Source: Microbacteriaceae bacterium (GTDB lineage Bacteria > Actinomycetota > Actinomycetes > Actinomycetales > Microbacteriaceae). Taken from it: DNA of 48,767 bases. A program made the position numbers and the translations under genes. The notes below the pieces were generated by a model that had not been told where the DNA came from, did no database searches, and was given only the letters and a program-made list of their open reading frames with translations. The stretch's first letter is position 1; every line of letters starts with the position of its first letter. The DNA is taken from contig CANGDL010000011.1 in assembly GCA_947452675.1 (NCBI GenBank), positions 1 to 48,767 on the forward strand. Direction: 5' to 3'. Below are positions 15,252 through 23,878 of this stretch, in pieces.

Positions 15252-16772
15252 ATCAAACCATTAGATTCAAGACTCCTTCGGGAGGCAGGGGCGGCCCGCT
15301 GGTTCATAGCCGGCGTGGTCGCCCTTGCCCTGCTTGGATCCGCGGCGACAGTGACGTTTTCATGGTCGCTGGCTTATCTCATTAGTCAAATCTTCATCGA
15401 ACACGCGACGTTAGATTCGGTTACTTTCTGTTTCATCTGGCTTGCCATCGGCGGTTTTACCAAGGCCTTAGTAATTTGGCTTCAAGGGTTTTCAGCAACC
15501 AAGGCTGCTGCCGCTGTAAAGGTTGAGTTGAGGCAGAAATTATTTACTTCAATCGAAAGCCTTGGACCAAATTGGTTGGCGAAACACAGCATTGCTCAAG
15601 TGCACCTTCTCGCAAACACCGGAATTGATGCGTTGGAGCCATATTTCGCGAAGTTTTTGCCTCAACTGGTTTATACCGCGATTGTCACCCCGACTTTTCT
15701 GATCATCATCTGGCTTACAGATTTGACAAGTGGACTAACACTCCTATTTACATTGCCTCTGATACCCATTTTTATGATTCTCATTGGTTGGGCTACTAAG
15801 TCTGTTCAACAGAGGCAATTGGACTCGCTGACTCGACTTTCTCAGCATTTCCTCGAGGTATTGCGCGGCTTGACCACGCTTAAAGTCTTCGGCAGAGTTG
15901 GCGCACAGGTGCAGACACTCGAGAGGGTGAGCAAAGAACACCGTGTACGCACGATGAAAGTCTTGCGTGTTTCTTTTTTATCTGGTTTCGCTCTCGAGCT
16001 GATTGCAAGCCTGGCCGTTGCATTGATCGCAGTTTCTATTGGCTTGCGGTTGCTAAGTGGCGAACTTAGTCTCATGGATGGTTTGTTCGTCCTATTGCTA
16101 GCTCCAGAGGCATTCTTACCTCTTAGGCAAGTGGGAGCTCAATTTCACGCTTCGTCAGAAGGCGTCGAAGCCGCATCTGGGACCCTAGACATCATCGAAG
16201 AGTCTTCAGTAGCAGCGAAATCAAGTGTGGCGACGGAAATTGACAACCTCCGTTTCCGTCCAGGGGAGCTGTCTGTCCTCATTGGCCCATCTGGCGTGGG
16301 CAAGTCAAGCGTATTTCGGAACTTACTCGGTTTTGACAACTCAGAAACTGGGCTAAATCGTGAAGAAGTTGCTTGGATGCCTCAAACGTCAAAGCTATTT
16401 GCTGGCACCGTGGAATTCAACATAGTTGGACCAAGCGCAGTGGTTAATGAATCCATTTTGCTTTCGGCTTGCAAACTCGCGGCGCTGGATGACCTGAAAA
16501 CTAACCATGATGTCGGTGCGGGCGGCGCTTCGGTATCTGGCGGGCAAGCCCAAAGAATTTGTCTTGCGCGGGCTTTTTATCGCGCGATTGATCAAAGGTG
16601 TTCCCTGTTGCTCTTGGATGAACCGATTTCTGCCGTAGATTTCGAACGTGCCGAAGTGATTGTTAGGTCACTTCAAGAGTTGGCTGCCGGTGGCCTTTCG
16701 GTAGCCGTTATCTCACATCAAAAACTCTTGCTGGATGCCGCAAACCGGCTAATTGAGGTCAAAAATGACTAG
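15252..16772 (+). CDS. cydD: thiol reductant ABC exporter subunit CydD, possible ATC start
   Basis: Membrane-ATPase half-transporter that, with CydC, exports glutathione/cysteine-type thiols needed for cytochrome bd assembly. Membrane helices come first, then Walker A GPSGVGKSS, Q-loop MPQTSKL, signature SGGQAQR and Walker B LLLLDEPISAVD. The first usual start codon is GTG 15315, without a ribosome-binding site and inside membrane segment 1. In-frame codons upstream encode KPLDSRLLREAGAARWFIAG, which resembles the family N-terminus (KPxDPRLLR). The codon before is ATC at 15252, 4 nt after AGGGA. I annotate that start (506 aa); the conservative alternative is 15315 (485 aa). Confidence 0.85.
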   Translation: MKPLDSRLLREAGAARWFIAGVVALALLGSAATVTFSWSLAYLISQIFIEHATLDSVTFCFIWLAIGGFTKALVIWLQGFSATKAAAAVKVELRQKLFTSIESLGPNWLAKHSIAQVHLLANTGIDALEPYFAKFLPQLVYTAIVTPTFLIIIWLTDLTSGLTLLFTLPLIPIFMILIGWATKSVQQRQLDSLTRLSQHFLEVLRGLTTLKVFGRVGAQVQTLERVSKEHRVRTMKVLRVSFLSGFALELIASLAVALIAVSIGLRLLSGELSLMDGLFVLLLAPEAFLPLRQVGAQFHASSEGVEAASGTLDIIEESSVAAKSSVATEIDNLRFRPGELSVLIGPSGVGKSSVFRNLLGFDNSETGLNREEVAWMPQTSKLFAGTVEFNIVGPSAVVNESILLSACKLAALDDLKTNHDVGAGGASVSGGQAQRICLARAFYRAIDQRCSLLLLDEPISAVDFERAEVIVRSLQELAAGGLSVAVISHQKLLLDAANRLIEVKND

Positions 16773-18420
16773 AAAGCTAAGGAGGTACATTGAGCTTGGG
16801 CTGCCTCGGGACGGGTTCTTCAAGTTGGGCCTCATTTCTTCATCGCTCCAAGGCCTGTCTGCAGTTGCGTTGCTGGCCACATCTGCATGGTTAATTTCTC
16901 GGGCTGCGGAAGTAACGTCAATCGTCTACCTAGGCATCGCGATAGTCGGCGTCAGAGGGTTCGCAGTTGGAAGGGCGACATTTAGATACTTTGAAAGGTT
17001 GCTGCTTCACGAGTCAGCTTTTCGCATGCTTGCTGCGAGACGACCACAAGTCTTTGAAAAACTGGTTCCATTTATACCCTCGGGTATGACGCATGTTGGT
17101 CGCGGTCAAACTATGTCGAGAATCGTAAACGATGTTGACGAACTTCAAAATCTTTCACTCCGCGTGATCGCCCCATTAGTCCAGTCAATCGCCGTCGCCG
17201 CTGCCTCTGTGATTTTCATTTGGCTGCTGCTGCCGACTGCCGGCCTCGCACTGCTACTTGTGCTGTTGTCGGCCTTTCTAATTGCAGTGCCGGTGAGTGC
17301 AAAACTGGCTCGGACCAGCGACCTGTGTGAAGGGCCGTTGAAAGCCGAATTGGCGAATGCGAGTCTTGACTTGTTTGAAAACCTGGATGTCTACACGGCC
17401 TATGGCTGGGTGGGTGCAAAGCTTGCCGAAATCGCAAACCTTGAAAGAGAACTTCGAAAGTCAATCGCGAAATCTGCTGTTTCGAATGGCCTAGGTGCTG
17501 GTGTGTTCACCTTACTTTCCACCATTGCAGTTCTTTCGGGGGCGTGGTTTGGGGGAACCGCGGTCATCAATCAGATGCTCCCAGGCGCAAGTCTTGCCGT
17601 TTTCATCCTGTTGCCCCTAGCGATTTTTGAGGTTTTGCAGAATGCACAACCGGCGGTTTCAGCATTTAGAAGATTCAAAGTGAGCGCCGAACGGGTAGCC
17701 GAAATGCTGGATCGCGAAGTTCCAGCAGCTCTATATTTCGAATTCGGTAAACGAACGCTGAGTAGCTTCGATTCAATCAATCTGCGTAAAGTTTCGATCA
17801 CATACCCATCAATGGTCGAGCCAGCTTTAGTCGACTTCGATTTATCTTTCAAACAGGGTGAAAGCATCCTGATTTTTGGCGAAAGTGGAGTCGGAAAGAG
17901 CACTCTCGCTCTGCTGCTAACCAGGCTAATTCAACCAAGTTCGGGAGAGTTTCTTATAAACGGAGAGCCGGCAAACGATTTCGATACTGCTGAAGTGCGC
18001 CGGATTGTCGGATTGGTTGAGCAGAACCCAATGGTATTTCTAGGTGATGTGCGAGCGAATCTCAGGTTAGCTAAACCGAGTGCAACCGACCAAGAATTTG
18101 AAGAGGTGCTGGTCCGGGTGGGCTTGTGGCCAATGTTCGAGAATCGCGAAGGGCTGAACACTCAACTTGGTGACCGAGGTGTTTTGATTTCTGGCGGAGA
18201 AGCGCAGCGTCTTGCGCTTGCGCGGGCCATCCTGGCTGACTTCAAAGTTCTAATTTTGGATGAACCCACGGCCAACGTTGATAGCGCTACCGCCGAAAAA
18301 CTTCTGGAGGAGTTGTTAGAAATTGCTAGAGGGCCAGAGCGGCGGACAGTCTTGCTCATAAGTCACGAAAAGCGTTTCAAAGCAATGGTCGAACGTACGG
18401 TTGAAGTCGCTAAGCGATAG
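16765..18420 (+). CDS. cydC: thiol reductant ABC exporter subunit CydC
   Basis: 551-aa partner half-transporter of CydD. N-terminal membrane domain with the marks SAVALLATSAWLISRAAE and AVGRATFRYFERL, then an ATPase domain with Walker A GESGVGKST, Q-loop VEQNPMVFLG, signature ISGGEAQRLALARA, Walker B VLILDEPTANVD and H-loop LISHEKR. The ATG at 16765 follows GAGG and overlaps the cydD stop by 8 bp; a TTG at 16753 is less likely. Its 3' end overlaps the convergent aminotransferase gene by 11 bp. Confidence 0.94.
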   Translation: MTRKLRRYIELGLPRDGFFKLGLISSSLQGLSAVALLATSAWLISRAAEVTSIVYLGIAIVGVRGFAVGRATFRYFERLLLHESAFRMLAARRPQVFEKLVPFIPSGMTHVGRGQTMSRIVNDVDELQNLSLRVIAPLVQSIAVAAASVIFIWLLLPTAGLALLLVLLSAFLIAVPVSAKLARTSDLCEGPLKAELANASLDLFENLDVYTAYGWVGAKLAEIANLERELRKSIAKSAVSNGLGAGVFTLLSTIAVLSGAWFGGTAVINQMLPGASLAVFILLPLAIFEVLQNAQPAVSAFRRFKVSAERVAEMLDREVPAALYFEFGKRTLSSFDSINLRKVSITYPSMVEPALVDFDLSFKQGESILIFGESGVGKSTLALLLTRLIQPSSGEFLINGEPANDFDTAEVRRIVGLVEQNPMVFLGDVRANLRLAKPSATDQEFEEVLVRVGLWPMFENREGLNTQLGDRGVLISGGEAQRLALARAILADFKVLILDEPTANVDSATAEKLLEELLEIARGPERRTVLLISHEKRFKAMVERTVEVAKR

Positions 18421-19204
18421 CGGAAGACAACATTCGAAGACGCTTCGCAAATGATTCTGCATGAACACCCTTGCCAACCGGGCCACCAAGGTCAACCCAG
18501 CCCGATACAACACGGATGCCCTGCAGAGAGCTTAGAGCCCAAATTTCGAGGCCAACCAGGTCGGCAGGTTTGATTCTTTCAGTACCGGTTTCAAAGCCCA
18601 TCTGGTGTGCAATGGCAAATATTTCATCGCGAGTGATGCTCGGTAACCAAGGAAGGTCAGCCGACGACGAATAGAGGCGATCGCCACGCCACCAAACGAG
18701 AGAGCTTAATGCTCCTTCGAGAACGAACCCATTTGCGTCGGTGATCACCGCTTCATCGGCGCCGTGCATCTTGGCGTTTCGCCGCATCTGCATTCCCAGG
18801 CTCAAATCGGGGCCCTTAGTCGTTGGGTTCTGTCTTGGGTCTGGTTCAGGCAAAGTCCAGAGCACAACGTCACCAAGTTGTTCCGGCGCCTCACGTAGCC
18901 GAAGGAATAAATGGTGCGGAGCGTCGGCTTCAGCGTGGTACTCGATGCGTGGAAAAATGCGTCCATGTTTTGGAATCAGATTTCTGACCGCCGCAAAGAA
19001 GTTGGGAAGCGTAAGCGAGCATTCAGGGCTGATTTCAGTAACCCAGCGACCGAATCGTTCGAAGTGTGCGTCCATGTTTCTGGCTCGACCATCCTCGACT
19101 AGCCAAGAATCTGCTACTTCGAGTTGAACATCGTTTTGCTGCGCCTCGGTTATTAGTTCGAAGCCCCCATCACGAAAGCGATAGAACTGGGTATTTTCAT
19201 CCAT
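18410..19204 (-). CDS. pabC: class IV PLP aminotransferase, probable aminodeoxychorismate lyase
   Basis: 264-aa fold-type IV PLP enzyme. The PLP lysine is probably K130 in TTKGPDLSLG, and the cofactor-binding segment is E163 in NGFVLEGALSSLVWW. Being divergent from pabB suggests 4-amino-4-deoxychorismate lyase, which releases pyruvate to give p-aminobenzoate for folate. A branched-chain or D-amino-acid aminotransferase cannot be excluded from sequence alone. The ATG follows AGGAGG. The 85-bp gap to pabB contains an inverted repeat TTCATC/GATGAA. Confidence 0.75.
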   Translation of the reverse strand: MDENTQFYRFRDGGFELITEAQQNDVQLEVADSWLVEDGRARNMDAHFERFGRWVTEISPECSLTLPNFFAAVRNLIPKHGRIFPRIEYHAEADAPHHLFLRLREAPEQLGDVVLWTLPEPDPRQNPTTKGPDLSLGMQMRRNAKMHGADEAVITDANGFVLEGALSSLVWWRGDRLYSSSADLPWLPSITRDEIFAIAHQMGFETGTERIKPADLVGLEIWALSSLQGIRVVSGWVDLGGPVGKGVHAESFAKRLRMLSSAIA

Positions 19205-19289
19205 TCTTCGCCTCCTGATTCATCATGTGATGCGTCTAATCTAGATGAAGAATCAATCTCGTCCCAATCGCTAATCACAAGGAGCCAAG

Positions 19290-20576
19290 ATGCCGTTGCG
19301 CAGCGCTTTCCTTGGTGGTTGGGTGCAACCGGCCGATGTGTTCGCACAGTTCTATGCAGATGAACCAAACGCCTTTTGGTTGGATGGGGAATTTTCACCT
19401 AGTGATCGCTTTTCTGTCCTTGGGGCAGGTTTCGAAATCGGTGCAGAACAGTCGATTGAGGCGGAGCTGGCGGCACTAAACGTCGAGGAAACCGCTGAAC
19501 TTCGGTTCAAGTGGCGTCCGGGGCTCGTTGGCTGGATCACATATGAAGGCCAGCCGCGATTCATCCGAGCAGAAAGAGCAATAGTTTTCGACCACGATAA
19601 ACAAGGTCTCTATTTCGTTGGCGATTTTGAATCCGAGCAAGATTTCGATTTTTGGCACCACGCAGCCTTGTTGAGGTTAGGCCTTTCCGGCGGGCAAATT
19701 GCCACTTTTCTCCATGATCAGATTGCTCTTGGAGCAGCGAGCGAGGCAACCCTGCGTCATGACTCGAGCTCGTACCTCGACATGATTACAAGGGCTCAAA
19801 AACACATCGAAGCCGGTGATGTCTATCAGATTTGCCTAACAAATCAGATCACAGTGAGCACGGATGCAAATCCCTTGGCGGTATTCCTTCGCCTGCGCGC
19901 AAGCAACCCAGCGCCATACTCGGCGTTCTTGCGAATCGGATCAACCTCCTTGGTGTCATCATCGCCAGAGCAATTTCTTCAGATTGACTCAACTGGACAG
20001 GTCAGTACCAAACCAATCAAGGGCACTCGCCCTCGGGGTTCCGACGCCGAACTCGATGCAAGCATCGCAGAATCGCTGCGTTCCGACCTAAAAGAGCGAG
20101 CCGAAAATTTGATGATCGTCGACCTCATGCGAAACGACATTGGCAAAGTTTCTGCGATTGGCTCCGTCTCAGTTCCAAAACTTTTCGACATCGAGACCTA
20201 TGCAACGGTCCACCAATTGGTCAGCACGGTCACCGGGCAACTTGCCGATGGGGAAAACGCCTGGTCGGCAATCTCCGCAGCATTCCCCGGTGGTTCGATG
20301 ACCGGAGCGCCAAAAATTAGAGCCATGGAACTCATCCGTGAATTTGAGAGAGGACCAAGAGGCATCTACTCAGGCTGTGTTGGTTATCTGACTGGGCAAG
20401 GCGCCGCCGAACTTGCAATGGTAATCCGAAGCATCACTTTCCAGGATGGAAAAGCGACAGTCGGAGTCGGTGGTGGAATCACTATCGACTCGGAACCAAA
20501 CGCCGAATTAGAGGAAACAAAACTAAAAGCGAGAGTGCTTCTTGCTTCGCTAAACGCAGCGGACCCCTGGGCTTGA
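19290..20576 (+). CDS. pabB: aminodeoxychorismate synthase component I
   Basis: 428-aa chorismate-binding enzyme. The PIKGTRPRG motif (K244) carries the lysine that distinguishes PabB from TrpE (PIAGT). Other family marks are VSSSPEQFL, MIVDLMRNDIG, FPGGSMTGAPK and GVGGGITIDSEP. It aminates chorismate with ammonia from a PabA-type glutaminase, which is not encoded next to it. AAGGAG precedes the ATG. Divergent from the probable lyase gene, so together they would make p-aminobenzoate. Confidence 0.9.
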   Translation: MPLRSAFLGGWVQPADVFAQFYADEPNAFWLDGEFSPSDRFSVLGAGFEIGAEQSIEAELAALNVEETAELRFKWRPGLVGWITYEGQPRFIRAERAIVFDHDKQGLYFVGDFESEQDFDFWHHAALLRLGLSGGQIATFLHDQIALGAASEATLRHDSSSYLDMITRAQKHIEAGDVYQICLTNQITVSTDANPLAVFLRLRASNPAPYSAFLRIGSTSLVSSSPEQFLQIDSTGQVSTKPIKGTRPRGSDAELDASIAESLRSDLKERAENLMIVDLMRNDIGKVSAIGSVSVPKLFDIETYATVHQLVSTVTGQLADGENAWSAISAAFPGGSMTGAPKIRAMELIREFERGPRGIYSGCVGYLTGQGAAELAMVIRSITFQDGKATVGVGGGITIDSEPNAELEETKLKARVLLASLNAADPWA

Positions 20577-20581
20577 TTGGT

Positions 20582-20602
20582 AACCTTTATCTAAGGGTTT
20601 TT
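20582..20602 (+). terminator. weak terminator-like hairpin after pabB
   Basis: AACCTTT / AAGGGTT (7 pairs, one T-G) around an ATCT loop, followed by TTT. It is AT-rich and weak. The same stretch contains TATACC (20602-20607), a possible -10 for leuS. Confidence 0.35.
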
Positions 20603-20632
20603 ATACCCAGAGATTTCACGAAAAGCGAGTAA

Positions 20633-23140
20633 ATGACTGAGCAAAACGCGCCCGAAATGGCCGAGAACGAATACGACGTAGCCGCCATCCAAGAGAAGTG
20701 GCTGCCGGTCTGGGATGAGCTGCGACCATTTGATTCTGGTAAAGCCGGCGATACCCGCCCTAAGAAGTATGTTCTCGACATGTTTCCTTACCCATCGGGT
20801 GACTTGCACATGGGTCACGCAGAGGCTTACGCGCTTGGTGACGTTATCTCTCGCTACTGGGTGCAAAAAGGCTTTAACGTCATGCACCCAATCGGTTGGG
20901 ACAGCTTCGGCCTCCCTGCTGAGAACGCAGCAATCAAGCGCGGCCTGGACCCTAAAGGCTGGACATACGACAACATTGCCCAGCAGAAGTCATCGATGCG
21001 TCGCTATGCCTGTTCCTTCGATTGGGATCGCGTTCTGGTCACCTCTGACCCGATCTACTACCGCTGGAACCAGTGGCTTTTCCTCGAGTTCTACAACAAA
21101 GGTCTTGCTTATCGCAAAAACTCAAATGTTAACTGGTGTCCAAGTTGCCAGACCGTGCTTGCAAACGAGCAGGTTGTTCAGGGTTTGTGTGAGCGCTGCG
21201 ACAGCGTTGTCACGAAGAAGGCGCTGACTCAGTGGTACTTCAAGGTCACCGACTATGCCGACCGTCTGCTTGATGATCTAGACACTCTTGAAGGCAACTG
21301 GCCATCCAAGGTGCTTTCGATGCAGCGCAACTGGATTGGTCGATCACACGGTGCCGATGTGCAGTTTGAGATCGAAGGCCGGACCGAGCCGGTAACCGTA
21401 TTCACCACGCGCCCCGACACTCTTTTCGGAGCGACTTTCATGGTTGTTGCCGCAGACAGTGCGCTGGCTGCGGAGCTAGCCGCAGACTCGAACCCTGAGG
21501 TTCAGAAGGCTTTCACTAACTACCTAGAGATGGTCAAGCAGTCGAACGACATCGAGCGCCTGGCTACCGATCGCCCAAAGACTGGCGTTGACCTTGGTCG
21601 ATTCGCTATCAACCCGGTGAACGGAGAAAAGCTCCCAATCTGGGCATCTGACTACGTTCTCGCTGATTATGGCCACGGGGCCATCATGGCCGTTCCGGCA
21701 CACGACCAGCGTGACTTCGAATTCGCTAAGGCAATGAATCTGCCAATTCGCACGGTCGTTGATGTCAAGGATGAAGCAGGCATATCGATTGACCCAGCTA
21801 CCGGAGACGCTCCGACTACCGCAGCTGGAACTTTGATTAACTCGGGCCCATTGAATGGCCTTGGCAAGTTGGAAGCAATCGACAAGATTGCCACCATCCT
21901 TGAAGCGGATGGCAAGGGCAATAAGACCAAGAACTTCCGCCTGCGCGACTGGCTAATCTCGCGCCAGCGCTACTGGGGAACTCCAATTCCGATCATTCAC
22001 TGCAACAACTGCGGTGAGGTTCCAGTTCCTGCAGATCAGCTTCCAGTTCTATTGCCTTCTGCCGAGGGTCTAGATCTAAAGCCAAAGGGAACTTCACCAC
22101 TGGGTGGTGCAACCGACTGGGTAAACGTTGATTGCCCAAAGTGTGGCATTCCTGCCAAGCGCGACACAGACACCATGGACACCTTCGTGGACTCATCCTG
22201 GTATTTCTTGCGCTTCCTTTCACCGAACTCGACCGAGGTGGCTTTCCCGGTTGGTGAGGCCAAGGCCTGGGCTCCTGTCGACCAGTATGTCGGCGGAGTC
22301 ACCCACGCAATTCTCCACCTGCTTTACGCACGCTTCGTAACCAAAGTTCTTCACGACCTCGGTTACCTTGACTTCGAAGAGCCATTTACGCGCCTGCTGA
22401 ACCAGGGAATGGTTTTGATGGGCGGCAGCGCGATGTCAAAGTCTCGCGGAAATTTGGTTGCGCTGAGCGAGCAGCTTGATGAACACGGTGTTGACGCTGT
22501 GCGTTTGACCATGTCCTTCGCCGGCCCGCCAGAAGAAGATATCGACTGGGCGGACGTATCGCCTGCAGGCTCGGCCAAGTTCTTGGCTCGCGCTTGGCGT
22601 GCAGCAAACGACGTGAAATCCGCCCCTGGGCTTTCACCAGTTGGAGGAAATGCGGAGCTTCGCAAGGCGACTCACTCATTCCTGCGTGATTTCGGACCGC
22701 TAATTGAAAACTTCAAATTCAACGTCGGCGTCGCAAAGATCATGGAATTGGTCAACGCACTTCGAAAGGCAATCGACGGAGCCGCCGGTGGCGCTGATCC
22801 TGCCGTTCGAGAAGCCGCCGAGACCGTTGCGAAGGCGCTGTCTTTGTTTGCTCCATACACCGCAGAGGACATGTGGCAGAAGCTGGGTCACCAGCCTGGC
22901 GTTGCTCTTGCAAAGCTTGCAGAGGCAGATCTTTCGCTGCTGGTCGAGAGTTCGATCGTGGCTATTGCTCAGGTCGACGGCAAGGTTCGCGACAAGTTCG
23001 AGGTTCCTGTCGACATCACCGAGGATGCACTTCGCGAGCTTGCCTTGGCTTCAGATGCCGTGAAGAAGGCAATCGGCGACAAGGAAGTGGCAAATGTCAT
23101 CGTGCGCGCGCCAAAGCTTGTCAACATAGCCACTAAGTAG
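20633..23140 (+). CDS. leuS: leucyl-tRNA synthetase
   Basis: 835-aa class Ia synthetase that charges tRNA-Leu. HIGH-type motif HMGH (59-62), a zinc-type cysteine set (CPSC and CERC), CP1 editing domain with [14 protein letters not shown], catalytic-domain DSSWYF, and KMSKS as AMSKS (about 600), followed by an anticodon-binding domain and C-terminal tail. Length and order match bacterial LeuS. The ribosome-binding site is poor (GCGAG). I find no T-box leader upstream. A strong terminator follows. Confidence 0.98.
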   Translation: MTEQNAPEMAENEYDVAAIQEKWLPVWDELRPFDSGKAGDTRPKKYVLDMFPYPSGDLHMGHAEAYALGDVISRYWVQKGFNVMHPIGWDSFGLPAENAAIKRGLDPKGWTYDNIAQQKSSMRRYACSFDWDRVLVTSDPIYYRWNQWLFLEFYNKGLAYRKNSNVNWCPSCQTVLANEQVVQGLCERCDSVVTKKALTQWYFKVTDYADRLLDDLDTLEGNWPSKVLSMQRNWIGRSHGADVQFEIEGRTEPVTVFTTRPDTLFGATFMVVAADSALAAELAADSNPEVQKAFTNYLEMVKQSNDIERLATDRPKTGVDLGRFAINPVNGEKLPIWASDYVLADYGHGAIMAVPAHDQRDFEFAKAMNLPIRTVVDVKDEAGISIDPATGDAPTTAAGTLINSGPLNGLGKLEAIDKIATILEADGKGNKTKNFRLRDWLISRQRYWGTPIPIIHCNNCGEVPVPADQLPVLLPSAEGLDLKPKGTSPLGGATDWVNVDCPKCGIPAKRDTDTMDTFVDSSWYFLRFLSPNSTEVAFPVGEAKAWAPVDQYVGGVTHAILHLLYARFVTKVLHDLGYLDFEEPFTRLLNQGMVLMGGSAMSKSRGNLVALSEQLDEHGVDAVRLTMSFAGPPEEDIDWADVSPAGSAKFLARAWRAANDVKSAPGLSPVGGNAELRKATHSFLRDFGPLIENFKFNVGVAKIMELVNALRKAIDGAAGGADPAVREAAETVAKALSLFAPYTAEDMWQKLGHQPGVALAKLAEADLSLLVESSIVAIAQVDGKVRDKFEVPVDITEDALRELALASDAVKKAIGDKEVANVIVRAPKLVNIATK

Positions 23141-23166
23141 ACGAGCTTTCAACAGAGTTCTATCTG

Positions 23167-23193
23167 AAACACCCCGACTTTCCGGGGTGTTTT
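23167..23193 (+). terminator. intrinsic terminator after leuS
   Basis: Ten-pair stem AAACACCCCG / CGGGGTGTTT with a 6-nt loop and a T-run on its 3' side. It lies only 12 bp before the comEA start, so comEA needs its own promoter. Confidence 0.88.
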
Positions 23194-23198
23194 AGTTT
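23193..23198 (+). promoter_or_regulatory. -10 box (TAGTTT) of a leaderless comEA transcript
   Basis: TAGTTT begins in the T-run of the leuS terminator and ends 6 nt before the comEA ATG. comEA has no Shine-Dalgarno sequence. No -35 hexamer is recognisable because the terminator stem occupies that position. Confidence 0.4.
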
Positions 23199-23204
23199 TC
23201 ATCC

Positions 23205-23813
23205 ATGAATCAAGTGTTTTCGCGACTAAGAGCGTTCATTGTCGAGCCCGGTCCGAATCGAAAATTATTGCTCATGCTGCTAGGGCTTTCAATTGTGGTG
23301 GTCGTTTTACTAAATTCTCTGAGTGGCAAAACAAACCGCACTTCGCTCGTGACAAGTTCACATTCCGCGCAAACTACCCAGACCGTTCAGGCTCCGAGTT
23401 TCTTTGTCCATGTCGTCGGTCAAGTGAAGAGCCCGGGTGTCTACTCCCTAACTGTTGGTGCGCGCCTATTTGATGCTATTGCGGCAGCTGGTGGATTCCT
23501 TATCGGCGCCGATCAATCAAGCGTAAATCTCGCCAGACAACTTTCAGATGGAGAGCAGATTTCGGTTCTCAAGATTGGCGAGATTCCATCACCTGACGAT
23601 TCACATTCAGGCGCTTCGGGATCTGTAATTTCACTAAATAGGGCTACAGAAGCAGAACTTGAGAGTTTACCTGGGGTTGGACCAGCACTAGCTGGACGGA
23701 TCATCGACTGGCGCCTTGCAAACGGTGGCTTCAAAAAGAAAGAAGACCTCCTAAATGTGGGTGGTATCGGGAGTAAATTATTCGCGGGTCTATCGAAACT
23801 GGTCTCCATTTGA
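23205..23813 (+). CDS. comEA: competence protein ComEA, SLBB and helix-hairpin-helix
   Basis: 202-aa membrane-anchored DNA receptor of the uptake machinery. One N-terminal membrane segment (LLLMLLGLSIVVVVLLN, about 24-40), a linker, an SLBB domain (FFVHVVGQVKSPGVYSL through ANLIS-type repeat), then a C-terminal double helix-hairpin-helix (about 142-200: LNRATEAELESLPGVGPALA and LLNVGGIGSKLF) that binds double-stranded DNA. Length is normal. It lies directly before comEC, the usual pair. Confidence 0.93.
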   Translation: MNQVFSRLRAFIVEPGPNRKLLLMLLGLSIVVVVLLNSLSGKTNRTSLVTSSHSAQTTQTVQAPSFFVHVVGQVKSPGVYSLTVGARLFDAIAAAGGFLIGADQSSVNLARQLSDGEQISVLKIGEIPSPDDSHSGASGSVISLNRATEAELESLPGVGPALAGRIIDWRLANGGFKKKEDLLNVGGIGSKLFAGLSKLVSI

Positions 23814-23878
23814 TTCTCTGGGTGGTTGCCATTCTCGAGTGGATGACGCTGCTTGTATTGGTCGGTAGTGCCCATTGA
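23810..23878 (+). other. 22-codon hydrophobic ORF between comEA and comEC
   Basis: From TTG at 23810 a short frame encodes LILWVVAILEWMTLLVLVGS and AH, then TGA. The TGA overlaps the TTG assigned to comEC (TTGA), so the two frames are staggered by one base. The peptide looks like a membrane helix. It may be the first helix of ComEC lost to a frame change, a small coupled membrane peptide, or chance. Confidence 0.35.

Noticed and set aside
15234-15254. CydB-CydD fusion by stop-codon read-through, because both genes share a frame
   Set aside because: The spacer holds a ribosome-binding-like AGGGA and CydD homology begins right after it; separate genes explain this more simply.
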